Assembly (NCBI GenBank): GCA_002706095.1
Contig: PAJP01000006.1
Location: 41,007 to 76,721 of the forward strand
Direction: 5' to 3'
From: Methylophaga sp.
GTDB lineage: Bacteria > Pseudomonadota > Gammaproteobacteria > Nitrosococcales > Methylophagaceae
DNA: 35,715 nt
The notes under the pieces were generated by a model, which was not told where the DNA came from, ran no database searches, and was given only the letters and a program-made list of their open reading frames with translations. Positions 30,264-35,715 of the stretch are shown one piece after another. How positions within the stretch are numbered: the stretch's first letter is position 1; every line of letters begins with the position of its first letter. Made by a program: the position numbers and the translations under genes.

Positions 30264-30437
30264 ATGCTTGAAGATACAGGACGCTTGGTAGTAACCTTTG
30301 AAAATGCTTCACAAGAGTTTGCTGATAAGGTCGTGAAGAACACTGGTGAGACACTAGAGCAGGTGATTGAAAAGCTGATCGGTGAGAAGGTTTATGTTGA
30401 CTTTCTGAAAGATCATTGCGATATTGAGGAGAACTGA
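30264..30437 (+). CDS. 57-residue early protein, unknown
   Basis: A short frame with GGAGG 7 bases before the ATG, ending 2 bases before the next start. It reads MLEDTGRLVVTFENASQEFA, then KVVKNTGETLEQVIEKLIGE. It is likely a small alpha/beta protein. Good ribosome site, tight packing and codon use like its neighbours support it. Confidence 0.6.
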   Translation: MLEDTGRLVVTFENASQEFADKVVKNTGETLEQVIEKLIGEKVYVDFLKDHCDIEEN

Positions 30438-30439
30438 AT

Positions 30440-30655
30440 ATGGGTAGCACAGCTATTGTAAAATACAAAATGCCCAAGTATGTTCCACAAGTCTGGGCAT
30501 TAGCCTTCACAGCAAAAGTATGTTCTGTGAGAACTGATATTGATTGGTGTGAAGTTTACCAGCTTTCTTATGGATACTGTGAAGCACTCCCAAATCTTCT
30601 TTATGAAGACCCTTGTGAAGTTGCTTTGTTATACCTTGAAGGTCAGTGGTTTTAA
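30440..30655 (+). CDS. 71-residue early protein, unknown
   Basis: A 71-residue protein with GAGGAG upstream. It is rich in aromatic residues and has four Cys: VPQVWALAFTAKVCSVRTDI, and LSYGYCEALPNLLYEDPCEV. No zinc motif spacing is evident. It lies directly before thyX. Function unknown. Confidence 0.55.
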   Translation: MGSTAIVKYKMPKYVPQVWALAFTAKVCSVRTDIDWCEVYQLSYGYCEALPNLLYEDPCEVALLYLEGQWF

Positions 30656-30680
30656 TAGATAATTTTGGAGGAGAATGTTA

Positions 30681-31415
30681 ATGGAAGCTGTGTATATCGA
30701 CCATATGGGTAACGACCTTCGTGTAGCTAACGTTGCACGTGTAAGCTTTAACAACTGGAAAGAAGAATTTGACAGTGGTGATGAGGGGCTTATCAAGTTC
30801 CTTGCGAGCGGTTGGTCATCTAAAGATTGGGATAAGGCCGCTGAGTTTTTACAAGGAACATCCGACAAAGAAGGTATCCGTAATCTTCTTAACGAAGTGA
30901 AAAACATTCCTACACATTGGACACCCTTTGCACATTGTCAGATTTCACTACGTATGACAGCACCCGTACCAATTCGTACACAATGTTTTAAGCATAAGCA
31001 GGGGTTTGTCGAGAATGAGCAGTCAAAAAGATACTTGAGCAGTACACCATCACTTTTCATCCCAGATTTTCGTAGTAAGCCTGAGGGAAGCATTAAACAA
31101 GGATCAGGAGGTATTCATCCTTTAAATGGGGAATGGCAAAACCAGTACATTGCTCACTGTAATCAAGCTATCTCAACCTACGAAAACATGATTGCTGGTG
31201 ACGTAGCCCCTGAACAAGCACGCTTTGTATTACCCCAAGGTGTAGAAGTGACATGGATTTGGACAGGTTCTTTAGCAGCCTATGCACGATTTGCTATCCA
31301 ACGTTCTGATAGCCATGCACAAGGTGAGATCAATGAGCTTGAGAAGCTGGTGAGTAACATTATCGAACCCTTATTCCCCGTATCTTGGAAAGCCCTTAAA
31401 AATAATTCTGAGTAA
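30681..31415 (+). CDS. thyX: FAD-dependent thymidylate synthase
   Basis: A 244-residue protein from the ATG at 30681, 7 bases after GGAGGAG; an ATG at 30675 is too close to that site. It makes dTMP from dUMP with methylene-tetrahydrofolate, NADPH and FAD. Family marks: HWTPFAHCQISLRM, then PIRTQCFKHKQGFVENEQSK followed by RY, which is a variant of the RHRxxSxNExSxRY motif with KHK in place of RHR and keeps the E..S.RY end. Later PEQARFVLPQGVEVTWIWTG and ARFAIQRSD hold the usual Arg and substrate residues. It supports phage DNA synthesis independently of host ThyA. The hairpin after it would end this transcript. Confidence 0.9.
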   Translation: MEAVYIDHMGNDLRVANVARVSFNNWKEEFDSGDEGLIKFLASGWSSKDWDKAAEFLQGTSDKEGIRNLLNEVKNIPTHWTPFAHCQISLRMTAPVPIRTQCFKHKQGFVENEQSKRYLSSTPSLFIPDFRSKPEGSIKQGSGGIHPLNGEWQNQYIAHCNQAISTYENMIAGDVAPEQARFVLPQGVEVTWIWTGSLAAYARFAIQRSDSHAQGEINELEKLVSNIIEPLFPVSWKALKNNSE

Positions 31416-31419
31416 CCTA

Positions 31420-31448
31420 TTGACAGCCTGCGTAGATGTGTTTATCAT
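31420..31448 (+). promoter_or_regulatory. Sigma70-like promoter of the membrane cassette
   Basis: TTGACA (31420-31425), a 17-base spacer, and TATCAT (31443-31448). It has a perfect -35 and a good -10, placed 48 bases before the ATG of the first small membrane gene. Most of it lies inside the terminator hairpin at 31425-31461. Confidence 0.7.
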
Positions 31449-31470
31449 ATCTTCACAGGCTTTATTTTAT
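31425..31470 (+). terminator. Terminator after thyX, overlapping a promoter
   Basis: AGCCTG...CAGGCT arms extend to a 16-bp hairpin (31425-31440 with 31446-31461) with two mismatches and a TTTAT loop, followed by TTTATTTTAT. It is the strongest rightward terminator in the window. It ends the early transcript that includes thyX, while a promoter within it starts the next. Confidence 0.7.
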
Positions 31471-31495
31471 TAGCACATTTTGGAGAAGCAACCTC

Positions 31496-31603
31496 ATGAA
31501 TATTATCATCCTTAGCACTATTTTCGCAGGCATTTTACTAACCCTCAACCATGTTGGTGTATTTGAAAAGCAGCTTAAAGAACAGGAGCAGAATAATGGA
31601 TAA
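31496..31603 (+). CDS. 35-residue membrane protein
   Basis: A short frame with TGGAGAAG upstream. The product MNIIILSTIFAGILLTLNHV continues with GVFEKQLKEQEQNNG. It is one hydrophobic segment and a charged, helical cytoplasmic or periplasmic end. Its stop overlaps the ATG of the next gene (ATGGATAA). It may pair with the neighbours as a small membrane complex. Function unknown. Confidence 0.6.
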   Translation: MNIIILSTIFAGILLTLNHVGVFEKQLKEQEQNNG

Positions 31604-31784
31604 GTTAGACAACCTAATGAAGATCGCCTTCGCATGTACATTAGTTTGGCATACAATGTTTGAAAGTGCTTTTGGAGAAGTGCATTTTTGGGATAACTTA
31701 ACACCACTCGCAATGATGGTTTTTGCAGGGTGGGTTGTTTCAGATTCTTTGGAAGGTTTGTTTAAAGGTAAGAAAGGGGAATAA
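31596..31784 (+). CDS. Small membrane protein, possibly two-pass
   Basis: A 62-residue protein from the ATG at 31596 with AGGAG before it. It has MKIAFACTLVWHTMFESAFG followed by LTPLAMMVFAGWVVSDSLEG and a basic end (FKGKKGE), so one or two short membrane helices are likely. It overlaps the preceding frame. Holin-like size but no proof. It belongs to the cassette behind the promoter at 31420. Confidence 0.6.
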   Translation: MDKLDNLMKIAFACTLVWHTMFESAFGEVHFWDNLTPLAMMVFAGWVVSDSLEGLFKGKKGE

Positions 31785-31787
31785 ACC

Positions 31788-32021
31788 ATGAAAATTATTG
31801 TTGCACTAACTATGGTACTGATTCTAACAGCTTGTGGTGGTTATGACGCAGGTGCTTGTTACAATTCCGCAAAAGAATTTATGGATAGTAAAAACGGTGA
31901 AGTTCATTTAATTCCTGGTAAGAACTGGCGGTACATTGGAACTACAGAAGACTCAGTATTTTATATGGAAGCACTGGCACATAGTCATTGTGGTCTTACA
32001 CAAACATATAAGGTGAAGTAG
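31788..32021 (+). CDS. Predicted lipoprotein
   Basis: A 77-residue protein with a typical signal: positive start (MK), hydrophobic core IIVALTMVLI, and lipobox LTAC with Cys16. The mature part is about 62 residues with two further Cys (Cys24 and Cys64), perhaps a disulfide. Small phage lipoproteins of this type in the Gram-negative envelope often block superinfection, which is a possible but unproved role. It sits between small membrane protein genes. Confidence 0.75.
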   Translation: MKIIVALTMVLILTACGGYDAGACYNSAKEFMDSKNGEVHLIPGKNWRYIGTTEDSVFYMEALAHSHCGLTQTYKVK

Positions 32022-32023
32022 AT

Positions 32024-32182
32024 ATGACAGACATTGTAAAGAACGCTACACAAAACCCTGTAACAGGTGATCGACTTGTTTCAAAAGCATCTAATCAGAA
32101 GTATCGTGATAATTGGGATGCTATCTTTAAAAAGAAACCTGAGAAAGGCTCTATCCAAGAGGACTCTAAGAATGACCTTTGA
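32024..32182 (+). CDS. 52-residue soluble protein, unknown
   Basis: A short, basic frame: MTDIVKNATQNPVTGDRLVS, NQKYRDNWDAIFKKKPEKGS, ending QEDSKNDL. AAGGTGAAG stands upstream. It overlaps the next gene by 11 bases. No membrane segment. Function unknown. Confidence 0.55.
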   Translation: MTDIVKNATQNPVTGDRLVSKASNQKYRDNWDAIFKKKPEKGSIQEDSKNDL

Positions 32183-32378
32183 CCTACCTACAATCGTTAT
32201 CCTAGTGTACACATTCATTGGCGGTGTTATTGCAACGTTATTCCAAAAGTGGGATCAAGAAGAATCTTTAGCAGCAAATGTTAAAAGTGACTTCACAGTG
32301 ATTGACTTTATTACACTGTGTATCTTCTGGATGCCTTTGATGGCCTTTGCAATTATTGCGAAAGGGTTCCAGAAATGA
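32172..32378 (+). CDS. 68-residue two-pass membrane protein
   Basis: Starts at the ATG in the end of the previous frame, with AGAGGA before it. A longer frame with a non-ATG start upstream overlaps the previous gene and is not used. It has FDLPTIVILVYTFIGGVIAT and then FITLCIFWMPLMAFAIIAKG, two hydrophobic segments separated by about 25 polar residues. It could be holin-like, but no lysis enzyme is next to it in this window. Confidence 0.6.
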   Translation: MTFDLPTIVILVYTFIGGVIATLFQKWDQEESLAANVKSDFTVIDFITLCIFWMPLMAFAIIAKGFQK

Positions 32379-32404
32379 ATAAACAAAAGGAGGAGGTTTT
32401 ATAG

Positions 32405-32683
32405 GTGCTCATCAGTGAACTAACACCAAAACAATGTTTACAAGCCTACTTGTGTTGCAGCTATATGTATTACATACAATTTGAAAGTCTTGTCGAAGAC
32501 CATGAGTACGATGCACTTTCTAAGAAGCTTTTGGATAATTACGAAGATTGGAAAGACCACCAGCATGCCTATTTAGTTTCTAAAGAAGATTTACAAGCTG
32601 GTACACTGTTCACAAAGAAAGATTCAGATTATCCAGAGATGGTTAAACAAGCTGCAACAATTTGGATGCGGGGTACTACTTAG
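32405..32683 (+). CDS. Rightward early protein, GTG start, unknown
   Basis: A 92-residue protein starting at a GTG, preceded by the strong site AGGAGGAGG. It has LTPKQCLQAYLCCSYMYYIQ, EDHEYDALSKKLLDNYEDWK. It is probably helical. No family recognised, but a start with helix 'LT..q.l.ayl..s.mYY' is often seen among small phage proteins. Confidence 0.55.
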   Translation: MLISELTPKQCLQAYLCCSYMYYIQFESLVEDHEYDALSKKLLDNYEDWKDHQHAYLVSKEDLQAGTLFTKKDSDYPEMVKQAATIWMRGTT

Positions 32684-32695
32684 AAGGAGATTTAA

Positions 32696-33118
32696 ATGTC
32701 CTACTGCCGATGGTCTGATGATAATATGCAATCTGACGTGTATGTTTATGAAGCATGTGTTGATGATGGTGACGAAGATTCATCAATACGTCATTTCATA
32801 ATCCATGTGAAAGCTAATCACCCAACAAATACCGAAATCCTTGGTGAAGATGTTGAAACCCTTGCAAAGCGCTTTCTTATTGACACATACGACCCAACAA
32901 CCTATTCATTAGCTCTTGAAAAGCGTCATTGGCTAATGAAGAATCTAAAGTACGTACCAATCAATCCAAAACACGCTGATAAGACGTATTGGGCAGATTC
33001 TCTCGAAGAGCTTTACGAGAAACTTGAGAGTCTTCATAATGATGGGTTGCATATTCCGAAGAATGTGTTTAGAATGATTGATGAAGAACTTATTGCGGAG
33101 GTGATATATGATAAATGA
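32696..33118 (+). CDS. Conserved phage protein, MSYCRWS type
   Basis: A 140-residue protein. The start MSYCRWSDDNMQSDVYVYEA resembles a widely distributed phage protein of unknown function ('MSYCRfS..d..cDvYvy'). The rest is acidic with LAKRFLIDTYDPTTYSLALE and YWADSLEELYEKLESLHNDG. It overlaps the next gene by 11 bases. Role unknown. Confidence 0.6.
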   Translation: MSYCRWSDDNMQSDVYVYEACVDDGDEDSSIRHFIIHVKANHPTNTEILGEDVETLAKRFLIDTYDPTTYSLALEKRHWLMKNLKYVPINPKHADKTYWADSLEELYEKLESLHNDGLHIPKNVFRMIDEELIAEVIYDK

Positions 33119-33311
33119 AACTACAGGAAAACCTTTAACAGTTCGTGAATTGATTGGACAACTTATGCACCAAGACCCTGATGCAGAGGTTGTGTTATTT
33201 GCTGATGGTGACGTGTATCCAGCGCTTGTTGTACAAAAATTAGATGAGTACGCTGAAGTAGAAATTGGAGGTGGGTGGGTGCCCTACCAGGAGACTGGTG
33301 ACGGTCTATGA
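33108..33311 (+). CDS. Small conserved phage protein, unknown
   Basis: A 67-residue protein with GGAGGTG upstream. It has LTVRELIGQLMHQDPDAEVV followed by LFADGDVYP. Small proteins with 'tv.eLi..L...p.da.V.....g' are common in phages and have no known function. It overlaps the following gene by 4 bases. Confidence 0.6.
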   Translation: MINETTGKPLTVRELIGQLMHQDPDAEVVLFADGDVYPALVVQKLDEYAEVEIGGGWVPYQETGDGL

Positions 33312-33514
33312 AGATCGTTTACAAAACCTCAACAGGCAAGTCTCTAAACTTTGGGTCAATATCCATACCTAGCGAATGTGCAAAAGATGTTGCACAAGGT
33401 ATTTCAAAAGGCGTTGACCCGTTTGTTTTGAGGTTTGATGGAAATAAGGTTGTGGTGATTGCTTTAAAGTGGCATATTGGTGATGAGATTTATTTAGCAA
33501 CTTTGGAGGGGTGA
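33308..33514 (+). CDS. 68-residue early protein, unknown
   Basis: A 68-residue, beta-rich protein: MKIVYKTSTGKSLNFGSISI, and FDGNKVVVIALKWHIGDEIY. Coupled to the preceding gene by an ATGA overlap. No family recognised. Confidence 0.5.
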   Translation: MKIVYKTSTGKSLNFGSISIPSECAKDVAQGISKGVDPFVLRFDGNKVVVIALKWHIGDEIYLATLEG

Positions 33515-33519
33515 TTACA

Positions 33520-33558
33520 ATGAATAAAATCTATATGCTTGAATTGGAGAATCAGTGA
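33520..33558 (+). CDS. 12-residue frame before the coiled-coil gene
   Basis: The tiny frame MNKIYMLELENQ has a strong site (GGAGGGG) 6-7 bases upstream, and its stop overlaps the ATG of the next gene (TGATG). It may be a translated leader that couples or tunes the next gene, or a chance frame. Confidence 0.3.
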   Translation: MNKIYMLELENQ

Positions 33559-33734
33559 TGCCAACATATTTTGAAGAGCTTGTTGCCGAACGAGAACGTA
33601 ACGAAGTCCTTACAGAGAACGTTGGTAACTGTATGGACACTATTGCACAACAAGATAAAGAGATTGAAAGGCTTGAAGATGTGATTAAGGTATTGTCAAG
33701 GTTGCTTGCTGAGGAGAATGGAGATACTTTATGA
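33558..33734 (+). CDS. 58-residue coiled-coil protein
   Basis: MPTYFEELVAERERNEVLTE continues with IAQQDKEIERLEDVIKVLSR, a clear heptad-rich helix, so it probably dimerises. TTGGAG lies upstream. It overlaps the next gene by 4 bases. Similar short coiled coils occur in phage early regions. Function unknown. Confidence 0.6.
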   Translation: MPTYFEELVAERERNEVLTENVGNCMDTIAQQDKEIERLEDVIKVLSRLLAEENGDTL

Positions 33735-34066
33735 CTAAAAGAAAAACATATTACTTCAACAACGATTCTTGGTACGATGTATCGCCATGTGATTGCTGTG
33801 ATTACGAAGACCTTATGGAAGTCTTTAACATTGACCTTGACGAACATCCAGACTTCGATCAAAATGGCTCTGCACACTCTATCGAAGATTGTTTCGCAGA
33901 TGTGCTAGTGTTTGAAGGCGTCATAGGAAGTGATTGGCAGAGTGATTACTATGATTTAGATGACGAAGAACAGTACCTATTCTTTATGACACTGCTTGAG
34001 AAACACAATTTGCAAGTTCGTATTGAAAAGTTGGGCAATCCTGATGAATACGATGTTTACCCATAG
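33731..34066 (+). CDS. Acidic early protein, unknown
   Basis: A 111-residue, strongly acidic protein. It has SWYDVSPCDCCDYEDLMEVF with Cys-x-Cys-Cys, then DLDEHPDFDQNG and SDYYDLDDEEQYLFFM. The Cys cluster may bind metal. Acidic, DNA-mimic-like character is noted but no family fits. Start overlaps the coiled-coil gene. Confidence 0.55.
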   Translation: MTKRKTYYFNNDSWYDVSPCDCCDYEDLMEVFNIDLDEHPDFDQNGSAHSIEDCFADVLVFEGVIGSDWQSDYYDLDDEEQYLFFMTLLEKHNLQVRIEKLGNPDEYDVYP

Positions 34067-34083
34067 GAAAGGAGGTTTATAAT

Positions 34084-34317
34084 ATGAAACAAACGTATAA
34101 ATACAACCTTGTGAAAGGTTCTTCACCATCCTTCACATTTCAATCAGATGATTCTCAGAAGATTATTGATGTGCTTGAGACATTCTTTTGTGAAGATTGT
34201 TTGCAGGAGGGTTTTAATAATGCTCTTGATAACAGCAGGGATTTGAAAGATAATGATGAATATATTGACTATCTGTTAAGTACACGGTGTGGTGCAGAAT
34301 ATCTTTTAGAGGAGTAG
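34084..34317 (+). CDS. 77-residue early protein, unknown
   Basis: A 77-residue protein with AAAGGAGG upstream. It has YKYNLVKGSSPSFTFQSDDS followed by an acidic helix with two Cys (DVLETFFCEDCLQEGFNNAL). No family recognised. Confidence 0.5.
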   Translation: MKQTYKYNLVKGSSPSFTFQSDDSQKIIDVLETFFCEDCLQEGFNNALDNSRDLKDNDEYIDYLLSTRCGAEYLLEE

Positions 34318-34324
34318 TGAGATT

Positions 34325-34495
34325 ATGAACATTGAAAATCGCCTAGACAAAACACATTGGGAGCTTACCGAAGAAGATTGGGAGTTTTTTAAGAAGGTTG
34401 TAGAGACACCTGTAGAAACAGAGTTTAAGAAAGCTGGTGAGAAAGCTCTTGAGAGATATGAAGGTGCTTATCGAAAACTTGGAGGCATGTCGTGA
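34325..34495 (+). CDS. 56-residue early protein with weak antitoxin-like pattern
   Basis: A short frame: MNIENRLDKTHWELTEEDWE, FFKKVVETPVETEFKKAGEK, ending LGGMS. The 'L....W..F...ve.P.e....ag..al..y' pattern slightly resembles the C-terminal arm of DUF1778-type antitoxins, but no ribbon-helix-helix is seen, so no function is claimed. It has a GTGA overlap with the next gene. Confidence 0.5.
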   Translation: MNIENRLDKTHWELTEEDWEFFKKVVETPVETEFKKAGEKALERYEGAYRKLGGMS

Positions 34496-34641
34496 GAAAT
34501 CTTGTGATTAGCATGATCCGTTCAAGTAGAAAATGGCAAGCGTGTATTGATAACGGTATGGAGGATGAGTTGCCATTACTTGAGAATGTAAGTGATGAAG
34601 AGCTTTTGGAAATGTATGATTATTATGTGGGTGGGTTATGA
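34492..34641 (+). CDS. 49-residue protein with GTG start
   Basis: Starts at a GTG 6 bases after GGAGG, overlapping the previous stop. It reads MRNLVISMIRSSRKWQACID, then an acidic half with NVSDEELLEMYDYYVGGL. Basic N-terminus and acidic C-terminus. Function unknown. Its position as a possible partner of the 56-residue frame is noted but not proven. Confidence 0.5.
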   Translation: MRNLVISMIRSSRKWQACIDNGMEDELPLLENVSDEELLEMYDYYVGGL

Positions 34642-34664
34642 ATAGTACAACACAGGAGAAGATC

Positions 34665-35192
34665 ATGTATAAAGACAGTGTAGAGTTCAGTATTTATGGG
34701 CCAACAATTTCTGGACAAGGTGAAGCACAATCAAAAGTATTTCGTAAGGTGGTTGGAAAGCGAGGTACTTGGTACGTTGCTATTCAAGAAAACTCCGAAG
34801 ATAACATCTATGTTGTAACCAATAACAAGAACGGTATGGCAGGGGCCACGTTGAAGTTTACTCTTGAAGATGGTTCGGTGGAAGATGTACATGCACCTTG
34901 GCACAGTAATGGTGAAGATTTGTTCAAAGACACAGGTATTGACGTGAGAGGACACTCTTATCACACTTATGTTATTTCACTTGGTAGACATCGTTCTGAA
35001 GGAACCTCTTGGTCACGTCCCGATGTGCATACGGAGGTTTTAGAATGTGCTTCAGAACCTATCCTGATTGGTCACGAAGAGATTAAGGAACGTGCTAAGA
35101 AGTTTGCTCAACAGTTTAAGCAGAAGGTTTGGGTGAGTTATAAAGGTCTTGGTGGTGGATGCGCAGGTTGGGAAGATTATAAGGAGGGATGA
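34665..35192 (+). CDS. Rightward early protein, unknown
   Basis: A 175-residue protein from the ATG at 34665, with AGGAG 6 bases upstream. A further ATG at 34638 overlaps the previous stop and lacks a good ribosome site. It is beta-rich: FRKVVGKRGTWYVAIQENSE, GATLKFTLEDGSVEDVHAPW and TYVISLGRHRSEGTSW, with a C-terminal helix. I do not recognise the family. Confidence 0.5.
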   Translation: MYKDSVEFSIYGPTISGQGEAQSKVFRKVVGKRGTWYVAIQENSEDNIYVVTNNKNGMAGATLKFTLEDGSVEDVHAPWHSNGEDLFKDTGIDVRGHSYHTYVISLGRHRSEGTSWSRPDVHTEVLECASEPILIGHEEIKERAKKFAQQFKQKVWVSYKGLGGGCAGWEDYKEG

Positions 35193-35196
35193 GAGG

Positions 35197-35715
35197 ATGT
35201 TTAGAGCTGAGAAAACGTTTATAGCAACGGGTGAGAAAACACGTATGTATACCCTGCGAAAGTGGGGTACATTCAACAATGGGTATAAAGACTTTAAAGG
35301 GAGTCTTTATGTTCAGAACCTCTCTATCGACAAGGAAAAAGCTGTAGAGAAGGGAGAGAAGATTAGCAAGGAACTAGGTTTACCTTTTGACTCTGAAATT
35401 GATTTTGAACTTAATGAGATTGAACGTAGGAAGCGTCTTGGTGAGCTTTACGAAACAATGCCTTCTGACGTAGTAGACCATTTGGACAGTCTCGGTGTTA
35501 TTGACGACACACCGGAGGAGTTTAAGCACATTCTGGAATCTGATCCTAATGATCTAAAAGGGCAAGAGTTAGCAATATACAAAATCCTTAACGGTGAAAA
35601 TGTTTTCGTAACAGGTGGTGGAGGTTGTGGTAAAAGCTGGATTATTCGTAAAGTCACAGATTCCAATACAATCTTATGTGCGCCTTCCGGTATTGCAGCA
35701 CTTAACATCGGCGGG
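35197..35715 (+). CDS. PIF1/RecD-like helicase, N-terminal part (partial)
   Basis: An open frame of 173 codons that runs out of the window; the ATG has AAGGAGGGATGAGAGG before it. The first 125 residues are an extra domain with a helical charged region. From about residue 126 the SF1B helicase core begins: LKGQELAIYKILNGENVFVT, then GGGGCGKS as Walker A (about residues 139-147), and the Ia-type ILCAPSGIAALNIGG. This sequence is as in PIF1, Dda and RecD2. It should unwind DNA in phage replication or recombination. The remaining motifs lie beyond the edge. Confidence 0.85.
   Translation, partial: MFRAEKTFIATGEKTRMYTLRKWGTFNNGYKDFKGSLYVQNLSIDKEKAVEKGEKISKELGLPFDSEIDFELNEIERRKRLGELYETMPSDVVDHLDSLGVIDDTPEEFKHILESDPNDLKGQELAIYKILNGENVFVTGGGGCGKSWIIRKVTDSNTILCAPSGIAALNIGG

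Noticed and set aside
34325-34641. Toxin-antitoxin pair
   Set aside because: The 56- and 49-residue frames are adjacent and coupled, but neither shows a recognisable toxin or DNA-binding fold; similarity to DUF1778 is too weak.
35448-35708. Minus-strand frame at the right edge
   Set aside because: It is opposite the helicase frame that shows Walker A and following motifs.
1-35715. CRISPR array, insertion sequence, integrase or attachment site
   Set aside because: No regularly spaced direct repeats, no transposase or recombinase motif, and no tRNA-end duplication was seen.

Overview
This window is part of the genome of a tailed bacteriophage with a contractile tail (a myovirus). The evidence is a contiguous late module with terminase, Mu-like portal and F-type minor head proteins, capsid, DUF3383-type sheath, tube, tape measure, and a baseplate with J, gp25-like, gp138-type spike and Dit-like proteins. 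The DNA is AT-rich. A lipobox protein suggests a Gram-negative host, but the host cannot be named from this sequence. No integrase, recombinase or recognisable repressor is present, so nothing here points to lysogeny.

Layout. From about 25.7 kb leftward to the window start, everything is on the minus strand. The order is packaging (TerS-like, TerL), portal and head (F-like protein, protease, scaffold, decoration, capsid), connectors, sheath, three related tube-like proteins, tail assembly chaperone with a -1 frameshift, tape measure, baseplate, and the N-terminus of a tailspike cut by the window edge. Two tRNA-type genes (Cys, and an aberrant Arg-UCU) and five small leftward genes lie at 25.9-27.5 kb. 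An AT-rich divergent control region at 27.5-27.8 kb has a sigma70-like promoter on each strand and two phased triplets of TTTATAAA boxes. From 27.83 kb to the end, small tightly packed early-type genes run rightward. They include a proteasome/HslV-like Ntn hydrolase, ThyX, a membrane/lipoprotein cassette with its own promoter, and the start of a PIF1/RecD-like helicase.

The late operon carries three homing endonucleases of three unrelated families: GIY-YIG between TerS and TerL, two-motif LAGLIDADG between the F-like gene and the protease, and HNH inside a group I intron that splits the tape-measure gene. Only the HNH enzyme sits in a recognisable intron. The other two are wedged between neighbours with overlapping or coupled ends.

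The most interesting points are: the tape-measure group I intron with identifiable P1, P4, P7 and P8; the early Ntn hydrolase with threonine, aspartate and lysine in HslV-like positions; the tRNA-Arg-like gene that lacks a D arm; the helically phased operator-like boxes; a structured leader before the LAGLIDADG gene that could mask its ribosome binding site; a hairpin that is both a terminator and the carrier of a promoter after thyX; and three tandem tube paralogs. All functional statements are read from sequence and remembered family features, with no database search. Several open reading frames that lack a conventional start or are very short were translated by hand.
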